This document shows positions 49,736 through 59,604 of a stretch of 64,000 nt of DNA, in pieces. Position numbers and translations under genes: made by a program. A model generated the notes under the pieces. The model worked only from the letters and a program-made list of their open reading frames with translations, was not told the origin of the DNA and ran no database searches. Source of the DNA: Acidobacteriaceae bacterium KBS 89 (GTDB lineage Bacteria; Acidobacteriota; Terriglobia; Terriglobales; Acidobacteriaceae); contig KB906754.1 of the NCBI GenBank assembly GCA_000381605.1, positions 827,147-891,146 of the forward strand. Direction: 5' to 3'. The number at the start of each line of letters is the position of its first letter. Position 1 is the first letter of the stretch.

Positions 49736-50131
49736 TTACCTCTTGGAGAACTGGAAGCGAGCGCGAGCGCCCTTCTGGCCGTACTTTTTGCGCTCTTTAC
49801 CACGCGAGTCGCGGGTAACGAGGCCTTCTGCCTTGAGCGCCTTGCGGAGCTCGGGGTTGAATACCATGAGGGCGCGGGCGATGCCGAGCTTGACGGCATC
49901 AGCCTGTCCCATGACGCCGCCACCCTTAACGGTGGTGATGACGTCGAAGGTCTCGCCGATGTCGGCGATACCGAGGGAGCGCTTTGCGGCTGCGCGCTGC
50001 TGAGCGGTGACGAAGTAAACGTCACACTCTTTCTTGTTGACGGTGAATTTGCCGCTGCCCGGACGCAGGAAGACACGTGCGATCGAGGACTTGCGACGGC
50101 CGGTTCCGTAGTATTGAATCAAATCTGCCAT
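49736..50131 (-). CDS. rpsI: 30S ribosomal protein S9
   Basis: Ribosomal protein S9. The ATG at 50131 has AAGGAG 6 bases upstream and begins [20 protein letters not shown]; the longer open frame is not real. [20 protein letters not shown] and the basic tail ending RARFQFSKR (which reaches the tRNA in the P site) are typical. 131 residues. Cotranscribed with rplM; the 122-base gap between them holds two tandem hairpins, and rpsB follows after about 200 bases. Confidence 0.96.
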   Translation of the reverse strand: MADLIQYYGTGRRKSSIARVFLRPGSGKFTVNKKECDVYFVTAQQRAAAKRSLGIADIGETFDVITTVKGGGVMGQADAVKLGIARALMVFNPELRKALKAEGLVTRDSRGKERKKYGQKGARARFQFSKR

Positions 50132-50158
50132 GGTGCTCCTTGAACTTGTAAAGGGCTC

Positions 50159-50211
50159 GGGGCTAAAGCCCCTTGTCGACCCTTGCTGTTTCAGTGGGCT
50201 AAAGCCCACTG
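50159..50211. repeat. Two GGGCTAAAGCCC hairpins between rplM and rpsI
   Basis: GGGGCTAAAGCCCC at 50159-50172 and CAGTGGGCTAAAGCCCACTG at 50192-50211 share the core GGGCTAAAGCCC, 33 bases apart. Each forms a stem with TAAA as the loop. They sit in the rplM-rpsI gap. Similar words are common dispersed elements in some acidobacterial genomes as I recall. Confidence 0.65.
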
Positions 50212-50253
50212 CTTAACGCCAAACCAAAATGCCGTGCGATCCAAACTCTGCAA

Positions 50254-50757
50254 TTAGCCTTCGAGCGAAGGTGCCGGATGAGCCGGGACCATCACTTTGG
50301 AGGTGAGCACCTTGGGCGCGTTGGAAGCATGGAAGTCCATGGCAACGGGCTGCTGTGCGAGGTGCGGATGCTGCGCGCCTTTGTAGACCTTGAGCTTGGT
50401 GGCCATCTGGCGACCGAGCTTGGACTTGGGCAACATGCCCTTGACGGCCTGCTCGACGATAGCTTCGGGGCGACGGGCGAGGAGCTTGACGAAGGACTCT
50501 TCGCGGAGACCACCGGGGAAACCGGTGTAGCGGCGATAGAGCTTCTGGTCAGACTTGAGGCCGGTCAGCACGATCTTTTCGGCGTTGATGATGATGACGT
50601 GATCGCCCATATCGATGTACGGGGTGTAGAGGACGTTGAGCTTGCCGGCGAGGATCGAGGCGGCCTGAGTGGCGAGACGGCCGAGCGTTTTGCCGCTGGC
50701 GTCGAGCACGAACCACTTACGCTTAATATCTTTGCCGCTCGGAATGGTGGTGGACAT
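50254..50757 (-). CDS. rplM: 50S ribosomal protein L13
   Basis: Ribosomal protein L13, large subunit. [28 protein letters not shown] is the usual N terminus; [39 protein letters not shown] and [22 protein letters not shown] are the family's strongest blocks. 167 residues, with a C-terminal extension of about 20. First gene of the rplM-rpsI-rpsB-tsf group. A promoter candidate lies about 330 bases upstream, leaving a long leader. Confidence 0.96.
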   Translation of the reverse strand: MSTTIPSGKDIKRKWFVLDASGKTLGRLATQAASILAGKLNVLYTPYIDMGDHVIIINAEKIVLTGLKSDQKLYRRYTGFPGGLREESFVKLLARRPEAIVEQAVKGMLPKSKLGRQMATKLKVYKGAQHPHLAQQPVAMDFHASNAPKVLTSKVMVPAHPAPSLEG

Positions 50758-51328
50758 CGTTGTTTACTCCCTGATTCTGCCGTCTTCAGTGTTCGGCGTG
50801 TTCCATGAAGAAAGTGGTGCCAAGTTGGTGATGCGTGCAAAGCAAAAGAACGATTGTTCCAGAGCAGGGCGGCGTGGCGAAGGAAGAGAGGAGGTTCCTC
50901 TTCACATCACGCGGAGAGATGCCGCTTGAACTGGACTACGCACAAAACCTATGGGATGGGTGCTTCAGGGGCGGCTAATGGTGAAAGCTGCTCCCCAGTG
51001 GATCCATCACGGACGCCTCGGGTGACTGCTTGGCCTGAGAACAGTGCCGACACAGACGTACAGACGCGAGACTGCGCGAGATTCAAGAATAGACGACCTT
51101 TAGGCCGGAAGTCAACGGCGATTGATGGTCAGACGACACACTTTGGCTTGGTTCAGTCCCATCAGGCGACGGGCAGGACTGGCTTTGTGGCGGCGGCAGG
51201 ATAGGGTGGAATTCCTGGTGGGAGTGCTGGTGGCGTCCGCCACGGAGCCGTTTGAGTTAGCGCAGCTTTTCCTAAGTACAATAGAATGAGATTCCCAACT
51301 GCCGGTGTCAAGCCTCGAGAGTCTGGAG
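50758..51328. other. Long upstream region of the ribosomal operon
   Basis: About 570 bases between rplM and the next gene, without a convincing reading frame. It holds the promoter candidate at 51086-51115, a second -35-like TTGACA at 51306-51311 on the minus strand with a poor -10, and a leader of more than 300 bases. L13 can act on its own leader in other bacteria, but no matching structure could be drawn by eye. Confidence 0.4.
51086..51115 (-). promoter_or_regulatory. Promoter candidate for rplM-rpsI-rpsB-tsf
   Basis: On the minus strand TTGACT (51110-51115) and TATTCT (51086-51091) are separated by 18 bases, close to the sigma-70 consensus. Transcription would start near 51079 and run through a leader of about 320 bases to rplM. 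Confidence 0.4.
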
Positions 51329-53008
51329 CTAGTGGACTAGCTGAGTGGGGCTGGGTTGCTGGCCGAAGCTGGTCTGGAGGAGGCGGGGGATGGTGGTTTT
51401 GCGGTGGCGGCGCGGTGGCGGGCCGGGGATGGGCGGATCGAGGCGGTAGAGGATGAGCAGGTTGCGCTCGGGGTCGTCGAAGGCTGGAAAGGCGGCGACT
51501 CGCTGGAGATGGTAGAGAGGGGTGAGGGCGTCCATCTTGTCGTCGTCGACCTGGTTCCAGGCGACGAACCATCCGGGGTGGTAGGCCTTGACGCGAACGG
51601 TAAGATCCATGGTGCCGAAGTCGTCGCAAATGGAGGGCAGTCCGGTCATGAGGGATAGTTGAGAGCCGCTGATGGAGAGGATCAGCGGGTTGTGACCGGG
51701 GTCGGCGGCGATGATTTTTCGGATCTGGCCAGCGGCGCTGGTGAAGGCGTAGTCGGGGGTGCGGATGTAGTGGAGCGTCTGGCGGGCGTCGGTGACGGTG
51801 AGCAGAGTCAGCACCGCAACGACAGTGGTGATGGCAAGACGGTGCATGTAGGTTTCAGTGGCGCTGCGGGGGCGGAGGCTGGAACTCCAGAGACTGGAAA
51901 AGACGATCGCCACCAAGAGAGTGAGGGGGATCGCGTTGACGAGGTAGTACCGGGGCTGGAGGTTGTTGTGGTAGGCAAGGAAGGCCGCGTAGCCGGTGGC
52001 CCAGAGGATGAGCGCGGGAACGATTGGGTTGCGGAGAAGGCGGGGGCGGAGGAGGAAGACCGATAGGACGGCGAGGAGTGCGAGGGGATAGAGGATTTTG
52101 CCGATCCAGAGACCGTCGGCGATGGTATCGGCGATGACGGAGAGGGCGTTGGACGGGGTGATGCCGGTGTAGCCGTTGGCCTCGAAGAGGTAACGGTAGT
52201 CGCTGAGGAAGTGGGGACGAACGACGAAGAGGTAATAGCTGAACCAGGCAACCGCGGCGAGGGCGGCCGGGGGAAGACCGAGACGAAGGAAGGGGCGGAG
52301 ACGGTAGTTGGCTCGGGCCCAGAGGAGCCAGGCGATGGCGGGGAGGAGAAAGATGGCGGTTGTTTTGGTGAGGACCATGAGGGGGAGTAGCAGGCCGAGT
52401 GCGAGGATGGGGGAGGCCTGGAGAAAACTGGTCCGCAAGGGAGTCGCGGCAGTTCCCTTCTCCGGCGGTGTGGCGTAGGAGGCGGCGAGTAGGGCGAGCA
52501 GAGTCAAAAGAACCAGGAGCGGCTCGAGGATCGCCATTCGCGTGAACACATAACAGAAAGGACTGACCGCGAGAAGAAGCACAGCGATGGCGGGGGCGAG
52601 GGAGTTTTCGGTCCGATTGCCAGTAGAGAGACGGTGCCAGCGGCGGAGCAGAAGATACGATGCCAAGAGGATGAAGCCAAAGATGGTGACAGTCAGCGCG
52701 CGGGCGGCGGCGAGGTTGACGCCAGTGAAGCGGAAAAGAGCCGCTTCGAGGAGAGGCCAGACGGGAAGGGCTGCGGCGGGGTTGAAGTCTCCGGGGACGT
52801 ACCAGTGGCCGCGCTGGAAGTGCCGGATTGCCCCGTCGCCGTACCAGCCTTCGTCGGTGTATTTGGCCCAATCCATCCAGGGAGAGTGATTGGGAAAGTC
52901 GGCGTTGAGATGGAACGCGTGCAGAACGAGGAAGATGGAGGCTACGAGGAGGAGAACGGCCTCGGCGGCCTTGAGGATGCGGGGTGAGATGGAGTGCGGG
53001 TGGCCCAT
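51329..53008 (-). CDS. Multipass GT-C family glycosyltransferase-like protein
   Basis: A 559-residue protein with about ten hydrophobic segments. The first periplasmic loop reads DWAKYTDEGWYGDGAIRHF, with the Asp-Glu pair expected of GT-C enzymes, followed by PAAALPVWPLLEAALF. The C terminus is a soluble domain of roughly 100 residues with a Pro/Arg-rich end. No Shine-Dalgarno sequence is visible before the ATG. It resembles GT39-type enzymes that glycosylate lipids or proteins outside the inner membrane. It lies upstream of the ribosomal operon on the same strand and could contribute read-through. Donor and acceptor are unknown. Confidence 0.72.
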   Translation of the reverse strand: MGHPHSISPRILKAAEAVLLLVASIFLVLHAFHLNADFPNHSPWMDWAKYTDEGWYGDGAIRHFQRGHWYVPGDFNPAAALPVWPLLEAALFRFTGVNLAAARALTVTIFGFILLASYLLLRRWHRLSTGNRTENSLAPAIAVLLLAVSPFCYVFTRMAILEPLLVLLTLLALLAASYATPPEKGTAATPLRTSFLQASPILALGLLLPLMVLTKTTAIFLLPAIAWLLWARANYRLRPFLRLGLPPAALAAVAWFSYYLFVVRPHFLSDYRYLFEANGYTGITPSNALSVIADTIADGLWIGKILYPLALLAVLSVFLLRPRLLRNPIVPALILWATGYAAFLAYHNNLQPRYYLVNAIPLTLLVAIVFSSLWSSSLRPRSATETYMHRLAITTVVAVLTLLTVTDARQTLHYIRTPDYAFTSAAGQIRKIIAADPGHNPLILSISGSQLSLMTGLPSICDDFGTMDLTVRVKAYHPGWFVAWNQVDDDKMDALTPLYHLQRVAAFPAFDDPERNLLILYRLDPPIPGPPPRRHRKTTIPRLLQTSFGQQPSPTQLVH

Positions 53009-53217
53009 GTTACTAAGGAGATTAAACGCAGGTTAATGGCGCGAGTTCCAGAGTATTACAAATTTAAGACAGTTGGGCATGAGGACTGCGGGGCACGGCG
53101 ATGGGCCGTGTCGGGCCAGCGTCTACCGACTTCGACCAGGGTCTGTTCGTTCGCTGGTCGCATGGGCTTGGAAGAGCGCGGCTCTGGGTCAGCGCTGCTC
53201 GCGCTTGCCGGCAATTG

Positions 53218-54753
53218 CTAATTAAGAAAGGCTTCGATTTCAGAGGGTACGGAGTTGGAGATCTCTCTGCATTCCTTGCCAGCGGCGGCCCGCGGGACTA
53301 AAAGGTAGTGTCGGTCCGAGGAGTTTACGTTTTTGAAGTCATAGAACGAACAGACCTGCCAGTCGCGGGTGGAGAGGAAAGGTTGGGCGTCCTTAATGTT
53401 ATCTGCGTTCAAGAAGAGGAAGTCCGGATGACTTGCGGCACAACTGGTGATGCGTTCGCTTAGGGTCTCGCGCGCCTTCTCTCTTCCGTTGACAAGGCCG
53501 GCGAGATCGCAGATGTCGGCGCGGGAGAAATATCCGATCAAGCCAACATCGACGGCGACTCCGTGTTTGCCCTCGAAGCGCTCGAGGTTTTCGGACTCAA
53601 AGTGCTGCAGAAGAGTCGAGCGAGATTTCAGCATGGGATACAGGGCCTTGGATTCGTAGGGCAGCTCGAGAAGAACGAGCGCCAAAAAGCAATATGCGAA
53701 TCCTGATCCCAGTCGCCTTTGTGCATGAGTGGTTGACGGACGACCCAGTTCGAGGATGTTCCAGAGAATCGAGAAGCAGAACGTCCAGGCAAAATAGCGA
53801 GCGCCCTGGATCTGCTGGCCACGCTGAGCGGCGAGAAACAACAAGATCGGGAAGACTGAGTTGGCAAAGAGGACCGTTACGGTGAACCGGCGCGCACGCA
53901 CTAACAGGAAGATGGTCAGTAGCCAGAAGATGAACATTCCCGCTCCAAAAGAGAGCCCTCCGGCAAGGATCTTCAACGTGGCAAGCAAAGTGAAACTCCA
54001 GGCTGGCTCGCCCGTGGATTTTGCCAGGGCAGTATCGGGCAGCAGGAAGTGCATCTTGAGTCGGATATACACGAGGGCCAGGATTCCACCCAAGAGAACA
54101 TGGCTGCCGCTGATGATCGCTTTGACCCGCCCAACGGTTTTTTCTGTGTTTTCTGGCGCGACGAAGCCCTGCCAGGCAAGAATGGCAAAGGCCAAACCGC
54201 AGGGGAGAATGAGTTCGGTACGGAGGAGGACGGTGAAGAATCCGAACACCCCGCACGCTAGATACTGCAGACCACTAACCGCGGGCCGCAACGTTTGGCG
54301 AAAGGTGACCCAACAGAGTAAAGCGATGAAGCAAAGTACGAGACCAGTCTCCATGCCATCGTCGAGCCAGCGAACTGCTGAGGGCATAACGAAGAGAAGG
54401 AGCGCGGTGAGACCGAGGACACGCGCCAGATGAGACTCGCGTGGAACCGCCCGAAGGAAAAGGAGCACGAGGCCGGCGAAGAGCAGCAGGTGGATGCAGC
54501 TTGAGACGGTCCGAGGCAAGTCCGGTGATGCGGTGAATGCGCGAAGGAACGACAGCAGATAGACGTAGAAGAGACTTGAGGCTCCGTAGTTTGGATGCAC
54601 GCCGTCGTAAGTGATGAGATGCGTCCGAAAGAGATTGTCTGCGTAACGGAGATGGATGAAGGCGTCGTCCTGGACGCCGGCCCAGGAGAGGATTATCCAC
54701 GACACAAGCCATAGGCCCAAAACCGGAACCGCCCAACGGTAGCCCTTATCCAC
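53218..54753 (-). CDS. Multipass membrane protein, GT-C arabinosyl/mannosyl type
   Basis: A 511-residue protein with about ten hydrophobic segments. Near the N terminus, VQDDAFIHLRYADNLFRTHLITYDG has an Asp-Asp pair, and YGASSLFYVYLLSFLR follows; this pattern resembles polyprenyl-phosphate-dependent GT-C enzymes. The soluble C-terminal part of 130 residues is of unknown type. It may assemble a surface polysaccharide with its neighbours on either side; it does not contain a cytosolic GT-A or GT-B domain. Codon use is slightly more AT-rich than the ribosomal region. Confidence 0.65.
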   Translation of the reverse strand: MDKGYRWAVPVLGLWLVSWIILSWAGVQDDAFIHLRYADNLFRTHLITYDGVHPNYGASSLFYVYLLSFLRAFTASPDLPRTVSSCIHLLLFAGLVLLFLRAVPRESHLARVLGLTALLLFVMPSAVRWLDDGMETGLVLCFIALLCWVTFRQTLRPAVSGLQYLACGVFGFFTVLLRTELILPCGLAFAILAWQGFVAPENTEKTVGRVKAIISGSHVLLGGILALVYIRLKMHFLLPDTALAKSTGEPAWSFTLLATLKILAGGLSFGAGMFIFWLLTIFLLVRARRFTVTVLFANSVFPILLFLAAQRGQQIQGARYFAWTFCFSILWNILELGRPSTTHAQRRLGSGFAYCFLALVLLELPYESKALYPMLKSRSTLLQHFESENLERFEGKHGVAVDVGLIGYFSRADICDLAGLVNGREKARETLSERITSCAASHPDFLFLNADNIKDAQPFLSTRDWQVCSFYDFKNVNSSDRHYLLVPRAAAGKECREISNSVPSEIEAFLN

Positions 54754-55026
54754 TAAATGTAGCTACCTTTCAATGCTGGTTGAAGCGATGGCGTTGAGAG
54801 ATTCATGGCGAAACACGACTCATTGGTAGGCGAGGGCCCTCGATTGCGGCTTTGGGCGCCGGATAGAGAGGAATGCGATGAGAACGGCGTCGGCTGTTTT
54901 TGAGGGTGCAAGACGAGATCGGGTGCCGCTGGCTCATATTTCACGGAAACTGAACGCAACATGGAAATAAAAATTCATATTATTACAAATTTTGTTCACG
55001 AGCCAGAGAAAGCGACTTCCAGCAGG

Positions 55027-56382
55027 TTATGTTTGTGAACCTCTTGAAGTGGCGACGGTGAAGGATGCCGTCTCACGATTCCCACCAAAGGAATCAACGC
55101 TAGAATACGCGCCAGAACCTGCTCCTGGAGTCGCGATAATAAGGCGAATTGATTCTGAAAGTAACCACGCATAGCCGAGGACAAGGAGGGTTTGGATTAA
55201 GAAAAAGATGAAACAGCTTGTCTGGTGTGTGACAAGTCCCTGATGGAATTCCTGAGCGGAAAACTCCTTTTGAATACTTGACCAATAGCTGGGAGCCACT
55301 AGTGCGACGACTCCGAAGAGAGCAAAAGCCGTGGTCTTCAACTTGTTTTCCGTTGGAACAACCAGACAGATCGGAAAGAGCGCCAGCATCAGATACGGTG
55401 GCCAGGATTTTTTAGAGAATATCACTACTACCAAGGTCAGAGTTGCCATCGCCAGGGTGAGGATTCTGAAGCGACCGCTCTCAGAAGTTGTTTTGCGGAT
55501 TGCGTTGAAGATCACGACTAAAACGATGGCGATCATGGCGAGAGTTATTGCGTTCCAGAACGAAGAGGACATTGTTATCCCAGTGACTGCCTCGATCAGA
55601 TAAGGCAGATTGTTTGCGGTTCTCTTCGTCCCTTCAATGTCGAGGGTGCTGAAGATCGGAAGGTGGAGCGCTGCGCACGTTCCGTAAACAACGCCGATAG
55701 AGAGGGCGCACCCCAGGATCCAGCGCCAACGTCGTAAAGCCACTGAGAGATACGATGGCACATATAACAAGGGTAGAAATTTGAAACACGCGACACTAAC
55801 ACCTATGGCTGCTCCCGAAGCCAGGTTGCGCCGCCGGTAGAGAAGAAGGACCGCGCAGGCGAGCAGACAGGCGACGATCACATTGTCTTGACCGTCGATG
55901 GAAACAAATTGGAAACTTATCGCGGAGGTTAGATACAGGAGCGCGCCGTTGCGAAGTTCGTGTTCGGTGAAGAAATTACGTCCGGCTTTGAGCCAGACAG
56001 GCAGGAGAAGCCACTCGATGCAGATAGCGAAGAGGATGAGGGCAAGTGGAGAGTGCCACAAGCGAATTACGAGCGCATCGAGATAAGGATGGAGTGGTGC
56101 GTAGCTGTTGTGTATGTCGCGGTAGGGAAGAAAGCCCATCAGGGCCTGATTCGCTTCGGGCCAATAGCCGCCTGCGACATCACCGCGGGGTTCGAGTCGA
56201 GCGATGAAGAAAGCACTGATATACGCCGCCAGCCGACTAACGATTAATGCACCGGTAACTAAACGATCAAAGGTCTCACGTGAAAGCCCACGCAATCGCG
56301 TGCTTGACAGTGTGGCAACACTGATGATTCCAACCACAACGCCAAGACAAACGCGCGCTAAAAAAGTTTGGGCAGGAGTCAA
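55027..56382 (-). CDS. Multipass membrane protein, GT87/DUF2029-like
   Basis: A 451-residue protein with about ten hydrophobic helices. GGYWPEANQALMGFLPYRDIHNSYAPLHPYLDALVIRLW places an acidic residue and a Tyr-rich loop in the first extracytoplasmic position, as in GT87 alpha-mannosyltransferase-like proteins; this is a weak match from memory. The downstream part has no recognisable soluble domain. It continues the run of minus-strand membrane proteins. The gap of 273 bases to the next gene is AT-rich. Confidence 0.6.
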   Translation of the reverse strand: MTPAQTFLARVCLGVVVGIISVATLSSTRLRGLSRETFDRLVTGALIVSRLAAYISAFFIARLEPRGDVAGGYWPEANQALMGFLPYRDIHNSYAPLHPYLDALVIRLWHSPLALILFAICIEWLLLPVWLKAGRNFFTEHELRNGALLYLTSAISFQFVSIDGQDNVIVACLLACAVLLLYRRRNLASGAAIGVSVACFKFLPLLYVPSYLSVALRRWRWILGCALSIGVVYGTCAALHLPIFSTLDIEGTKRTANNLPYLIEAVTGITMSSSFWNAITLAMIAIVLVVIFNAIRKTTSESGRFRILTLAMATLTLVVVIFSKKSWPPYLMLALFPICLVVPTENKLKTTAFALFGVVALVAPSYWSSIQKEFSAQEFHQGLVTHQTSCFIFFLIQTLLVLGYAWLLSESIRLIIATPGAGSGAYSSVDSFGGNRETASFTVATSRGSQT

Positions 56383-56530
56383 TTCTGTACCTCAGCCTTT
56401 TTGGGGTTGAAGTATTATGATAATCGCCCACGCTGCTGATCCTTTTGAAATGTACCGTTGGTGAGGGAACGAGCGGCCTGAGGCACAGAACTCCTTTCGT
56501 CGATATCGCGGCGGTTGATCATCAAGCGAC

Positions 56531-57622
56531 TTACTCGTAGGAGAGCGCGTCGATAGGGTCTTTGCTGGCGGCCTTGAGAGCTGGATAGAGCGCACCAAGG
56601 ATGGCCCCGACAAAGGCGATAAGAACCGCCTTCCACACGTAAGGAATGTTGATGACAAAGTCGAGGGTAGGAAAGCGGCTTTGGAGGGCTGCGCTAAGGG
56701 CGAAGCTCGCGGCGATGCCGAGGACGATTCCCACGACCGCGAGTACGCTGGTTTCGCGGAGGACGATGCCGACGATGTAGGCGCGGGAGGCGCCCATGGA
56801 CTTTAGGATGCCGATCTCGCGGGTGCGCTCCATGACGGCGGTGTACATGGACTGGAAGATGACGAGGAAGCCGATGACTACGGCTATGCCGATGACGACG
56901 CGGAGGCCGATGTTGAAGCCGGGAAGCCGGTCCGGGGAGATTGACGAGAGATACTCGTCGGCGGTGGCGACGCTGTAGGTGCTCATGCCGGGGGTGGCGA
57001 GAATGGCCTTTCGGATCTCGTCCTGGTATCTGGGCTGATCTTCGGTACGGAGGTAGAACATAGTGGCTTTGCCCTCGGTGCCGGTCAGGGAGCCCATGGT
57101 GTCGATGGGGACGAACTTGCGGCCACCTTTGCCGTGCTCGACGATGCCGCAGATCCGGAAGTCATGATTGAGGATGCTGACGTGGTCGCCGACTTTTTTG
57201 CCGGCGGCGGCGTAGTCGTCGAGGATAGCGTCGTTAGGGCCCTGAAAGGAGGTGCCGGAGATGAAGGTGAAGGGCAGGAGGTCATTGAAGCTCTTGAAGT
57301 CGATGCCGTAGATGGTGTCGAGGGAAGTGCTGATCTGGACCTGGACGGGTGCGGAGACGACGACGTGGGGAATCTTCGCAAGGACGTCCGCGACCTTGAT
57401 CGAAGCTCCAGCGGGGCTCATACCGATAAGGTTGTTGGCGGTGTTGGGGCGCACGAGCATGTCCATGCCGATGCCGTTCTGGCGGGTCTTGAAGCCGTTG
57501 AGCTTGCCCATGAGGATGGCGGCGATGGAGAGAATCATGATGACCTCGATGGCGATGGCGAGGCAGCTGATGAGCGAGCGCAAGGGACGATGGACGAGAT
57601 TACCAACAACCAATTTGTTCAT
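56531..57622 (-). CDS. MacB/FtsX-type ABC transporter permease
   Basis: A 363-residue permease. A first helix (LISCLAIAIEVIMILSIAAI) is followed by a periplasmic MacB-like domain of about 200 residues. Then come three helices (FNIGLRVVIGIAVVIGFLVI, LVIV-type, AVLIAFVGAILGALYP). RTREIGILKSMGASRAYIVGIVLRE is the canonical FtsX cytoplasmic block. Proteins of this type need a LolD-like ATPase. None adjoins it; a LolD-like ATPase with no permease is at 25596-26405. Direct evidence for a pair is lacking. Its transcription direction is that of the polymerase gene upstream. Confidence 0.82.
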   Translation of the reverse strand: MNKLVVGNLVHRPLRSLISCLAIAIEVIMILSIAAILMGKLNGFKTRQNGIGMDMLVRPNTANNLIGMSPAGASIKVADVLAKIPHVVVSAPVQVQISTSLDTIYGIDFKSFNDLLPFTFISGTSFQGPNDAILDDYAAAGKKVGDHVSILNHDFRICGIVEHGKGGRKFVPIDTMGSLTGTEGKATMFYLRTEDQPRYQDEIRKAILATPGMSTYSVATADEYLSSISPDRLPGFNIGLRVVIGIAVVIGFLVIFQSMYTAVMERTREIGILKSMGASRAYIVGIVLRETSVLAVVGIVLGIAASFALSAALQSRFPTLDFVINIPYVWKAVLIAFVGAILGALYPALKAASKDPIDALSYE

Positions 57623-57693
57623 ACAGGTACCAGTGTATGGGAGTGAAACAGAAAACCGAACCGCAGGATTGAAGGCATCACGGATTCGGGAGG

Positions 57694-59205
57694 TTAGATT
57701 TGAGACGATACGCGAGGGTGCAGGCGATTTTCAATGGAGCGAATAGGCGCGCCACGACGAATCGAAATACCTTCCGGGCCTATGAAGAAGGTCCCAATGA
57801 TAGGCATGAGATAAGCTCCCATGACAGCGGCGAAGATGATACCGAATGCGACATAACCCAACGCATAGGGGATCACGGTGATGCCACCTTCCGGGGCCAT
57901 GTGGGCGAAGACAACGATGGCAAGCAAACCCCACGGGGACTCGCGGACGTCTCCGCAGAGCGAGTCAAACAAAGTGAAAAGGGCGAGCCACAAACACGGA
58001 GCAACCATGAAGATCCCCATCCATCCCATCAGGTGGAAAGCCTCTGCCGTGGGCGAAAAGGAGATCCCTGTGGACTCGTCTTCCTCCGCGAGGATGCCGA
58101 TCTCGTGCGCGTAGGTGTTTCCCCACAAGATCGCGGGCTTGTCTTTCCAGATGAAGTGAGGGACGAGGTTCTGAAAGCTGGCAATGATTGGATAGAAACC
58201 CTTTGTGCCGAATTGCCTGGTTTGCTCGATCAGCGCATCGTCGAGGGGGAACTCCTCAAGACGATCAAAGAACCCCTGTGGCGTGTTGTAGTAGCCGAAC
58301 GCATTGTCGTCTCCATACGAATCGCCCGAGTTTGCAAGGTATTGCTCTCGAACATATCCCAGGTTCGAGAGCAGGGAGAGGGAGACTTCAAAATTTTCCG
58401 AACCTGACTCCGCCCGGAATGTCCGGCCGTATTGCGCATAGGGAACCAGGTATTGAAAAAGGAAGAATGTCCCGAAGAGAGCGCCGGCTATCTGGAAACG
58501 GGACACCTTGTAGCGCTGGGAGGCAGCTGCAATGAGCCAACAAAGGAACGGAGTAATGATCCCTTCCTTGGAGAAGCCAAGTATGCCCATGCCGAATGTA
58601 AAAGCGCCTGCGAGCAGGACCGGTAGATTGACACTGCTGGTTCCGCCACTGCGGCGAATCGAGTGAATCACTCCAAGGATGATCGCCATGGGGAAGAAAC
58701 GATTGAGTTGGTTGAGTGCGCTGATTACCGACCCGTTGCCTCCCGATACCAGGGTCCCGACAACCATCATCAGGATTCCTGCGACCAGGCAGCCGACTGT
58801 GGCCGTCTGCATATTGGCATCGGTTACCATCCTTCCCAGGATGGCGCGTTTGGTCGTCAACTTCGTGCTGAGGTAGACCGAGACGAACATCATGGTAATG
58901 CCGAAGGCAAAGACGCTGATCGTCAAGAGAGGGTTGAGGAGATTGGAATCTGCCGGTTCCCCCAGGACCGCCTTCCAGATGAGGCCGATGATGACCGTGA
59001 GGGTGGAGTAAAAGAAGACATATCCGCCGGATGGACGGGTGAACCCGCCACCTACGTTGAAGGCAAGCGCCGCCATAAGGACAAAGGCGAAGCAGGCGAG
59101 AGAAAAGATGGGGTCAGTCCCCTGGGCCAGTTGGATACCGCAAAGCAGCAATCCGAAGTAGAAGGTGCCTACGAGCGAAATGCGTTCTGGATAGGGAAGG
59201 CGCAC
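57694..59205 (-). CDS. Wzy-like oligosaccharide polymerase, putative
   Basis: A 503-residue protein with about twelve hydrophobic segments and one large extracytoplasmic loop (residues 270-380) rich in charged and aromatic residues (FRAESGSENFEVSLSLLSNLGYVREQYLANSGDSY). That arrangement is typical of O-antigen polymerases and ligases, whose sequences are poorly conserved. The sequence does not contain a transferase motif that would fix it. The adjacent GT-C and acyltransferase genes support a role in surface-polysaccharide assembly; that is inference. Confidence 0.6.
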   Translation of the reverse strand: MRLPYPERISLVGTFYFGLLLCGIQLAQGTDPIFSLACFAFVLMAALAFNVGGGFTRPSGGYVFFYSTLTVIIGLIWKAVLGEPADSNLLNPLLTISVFAFGITMMFVSVYLSTKLTTKRAILGRMVTDANMQTATVGCLVAGILMMVVGTLVSGGNGSVISALNQLNRFFPMAIILGVIHSIRRSGGTSSVNLPVLLAGAFTFGMGILGFSKEGIITPFLCWLIAAASQRYKVSRFQIAGALFGTFFLFQYLVPYAQYGRTFRAESGSENFEVSLSLLSNLGYVREQYLANSGDSYGDDNAFGYYNTPQGFFDRLEEFPLDDALIEQTRQFGTKGFYPIIASFQNLVPHFIWKDKPAILWGNTYAHEIGILAEEDESTGISFSPTAEAFHLMGWMGIFMVAPCLWLALFTLFDSLCGDVRESPWGLLAIVVFAHMAPEGGITVIPYALGYVAFGIIFAAVMGAYLMPIIGTFFIGPEGISIRRGAPIRSIENRLHPRVSSQI

Positions 59206-59604
59206 TCGATCTCTTTCTCAACCAGAGGCTGGTTCGGAATTCCGGAGGCCCGCGCCACGGGATGCGGGTGATCGGGTTAAGCTTGAGGGGTCAAACGGCG
59301 GAGACGATTGACAAAGCTTATTTTTCACGATGATAGCGACTGCGAGGCCGCAGAGTCAAAAGATAACCAGACTGCACCGCAACCGCGACAGGGGGAGAGC
59401 ACTGGGGAGGAGTCCACGGCGGTATCGAAAGAGGGTCTAACCATTTTGGTACCAATCGTGTAGATCATGATGCAAAGAGAAAAAGGGGCTTTGACTTTGG
59501 CAAATATTACGGTCTATTCTTCGATCAACTGGTGCGCGTCTACGATCGACCGGCGTGTGGCAGGCGGGCGGTTTGTCCGCGCCGACAAGGGTTGAACGGA
59601 GCGA
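59206..59604. other. Intergenic region with an AT-rich promoter-like stretch
   Basis: About 400 bases between the diverging polymerase and RodZ-like genes. AT-rich parts include TTGACAAAGCTTATTTTTCACGA near 59311 and TTTGACTTTGGCAAATATTACGG near 59488, the latter in the right orientation and position to start the plus-strand gene. No hairpin or repeat of note. Confidence 0.35.

Noticed and set aside
52980-55000. Shared AAATTTGTAATA words near 53052 and 54980 as promoters
   Set aside because: The 12-base match has no consistent distance to a start codon, so a common promoter cannot be supported.
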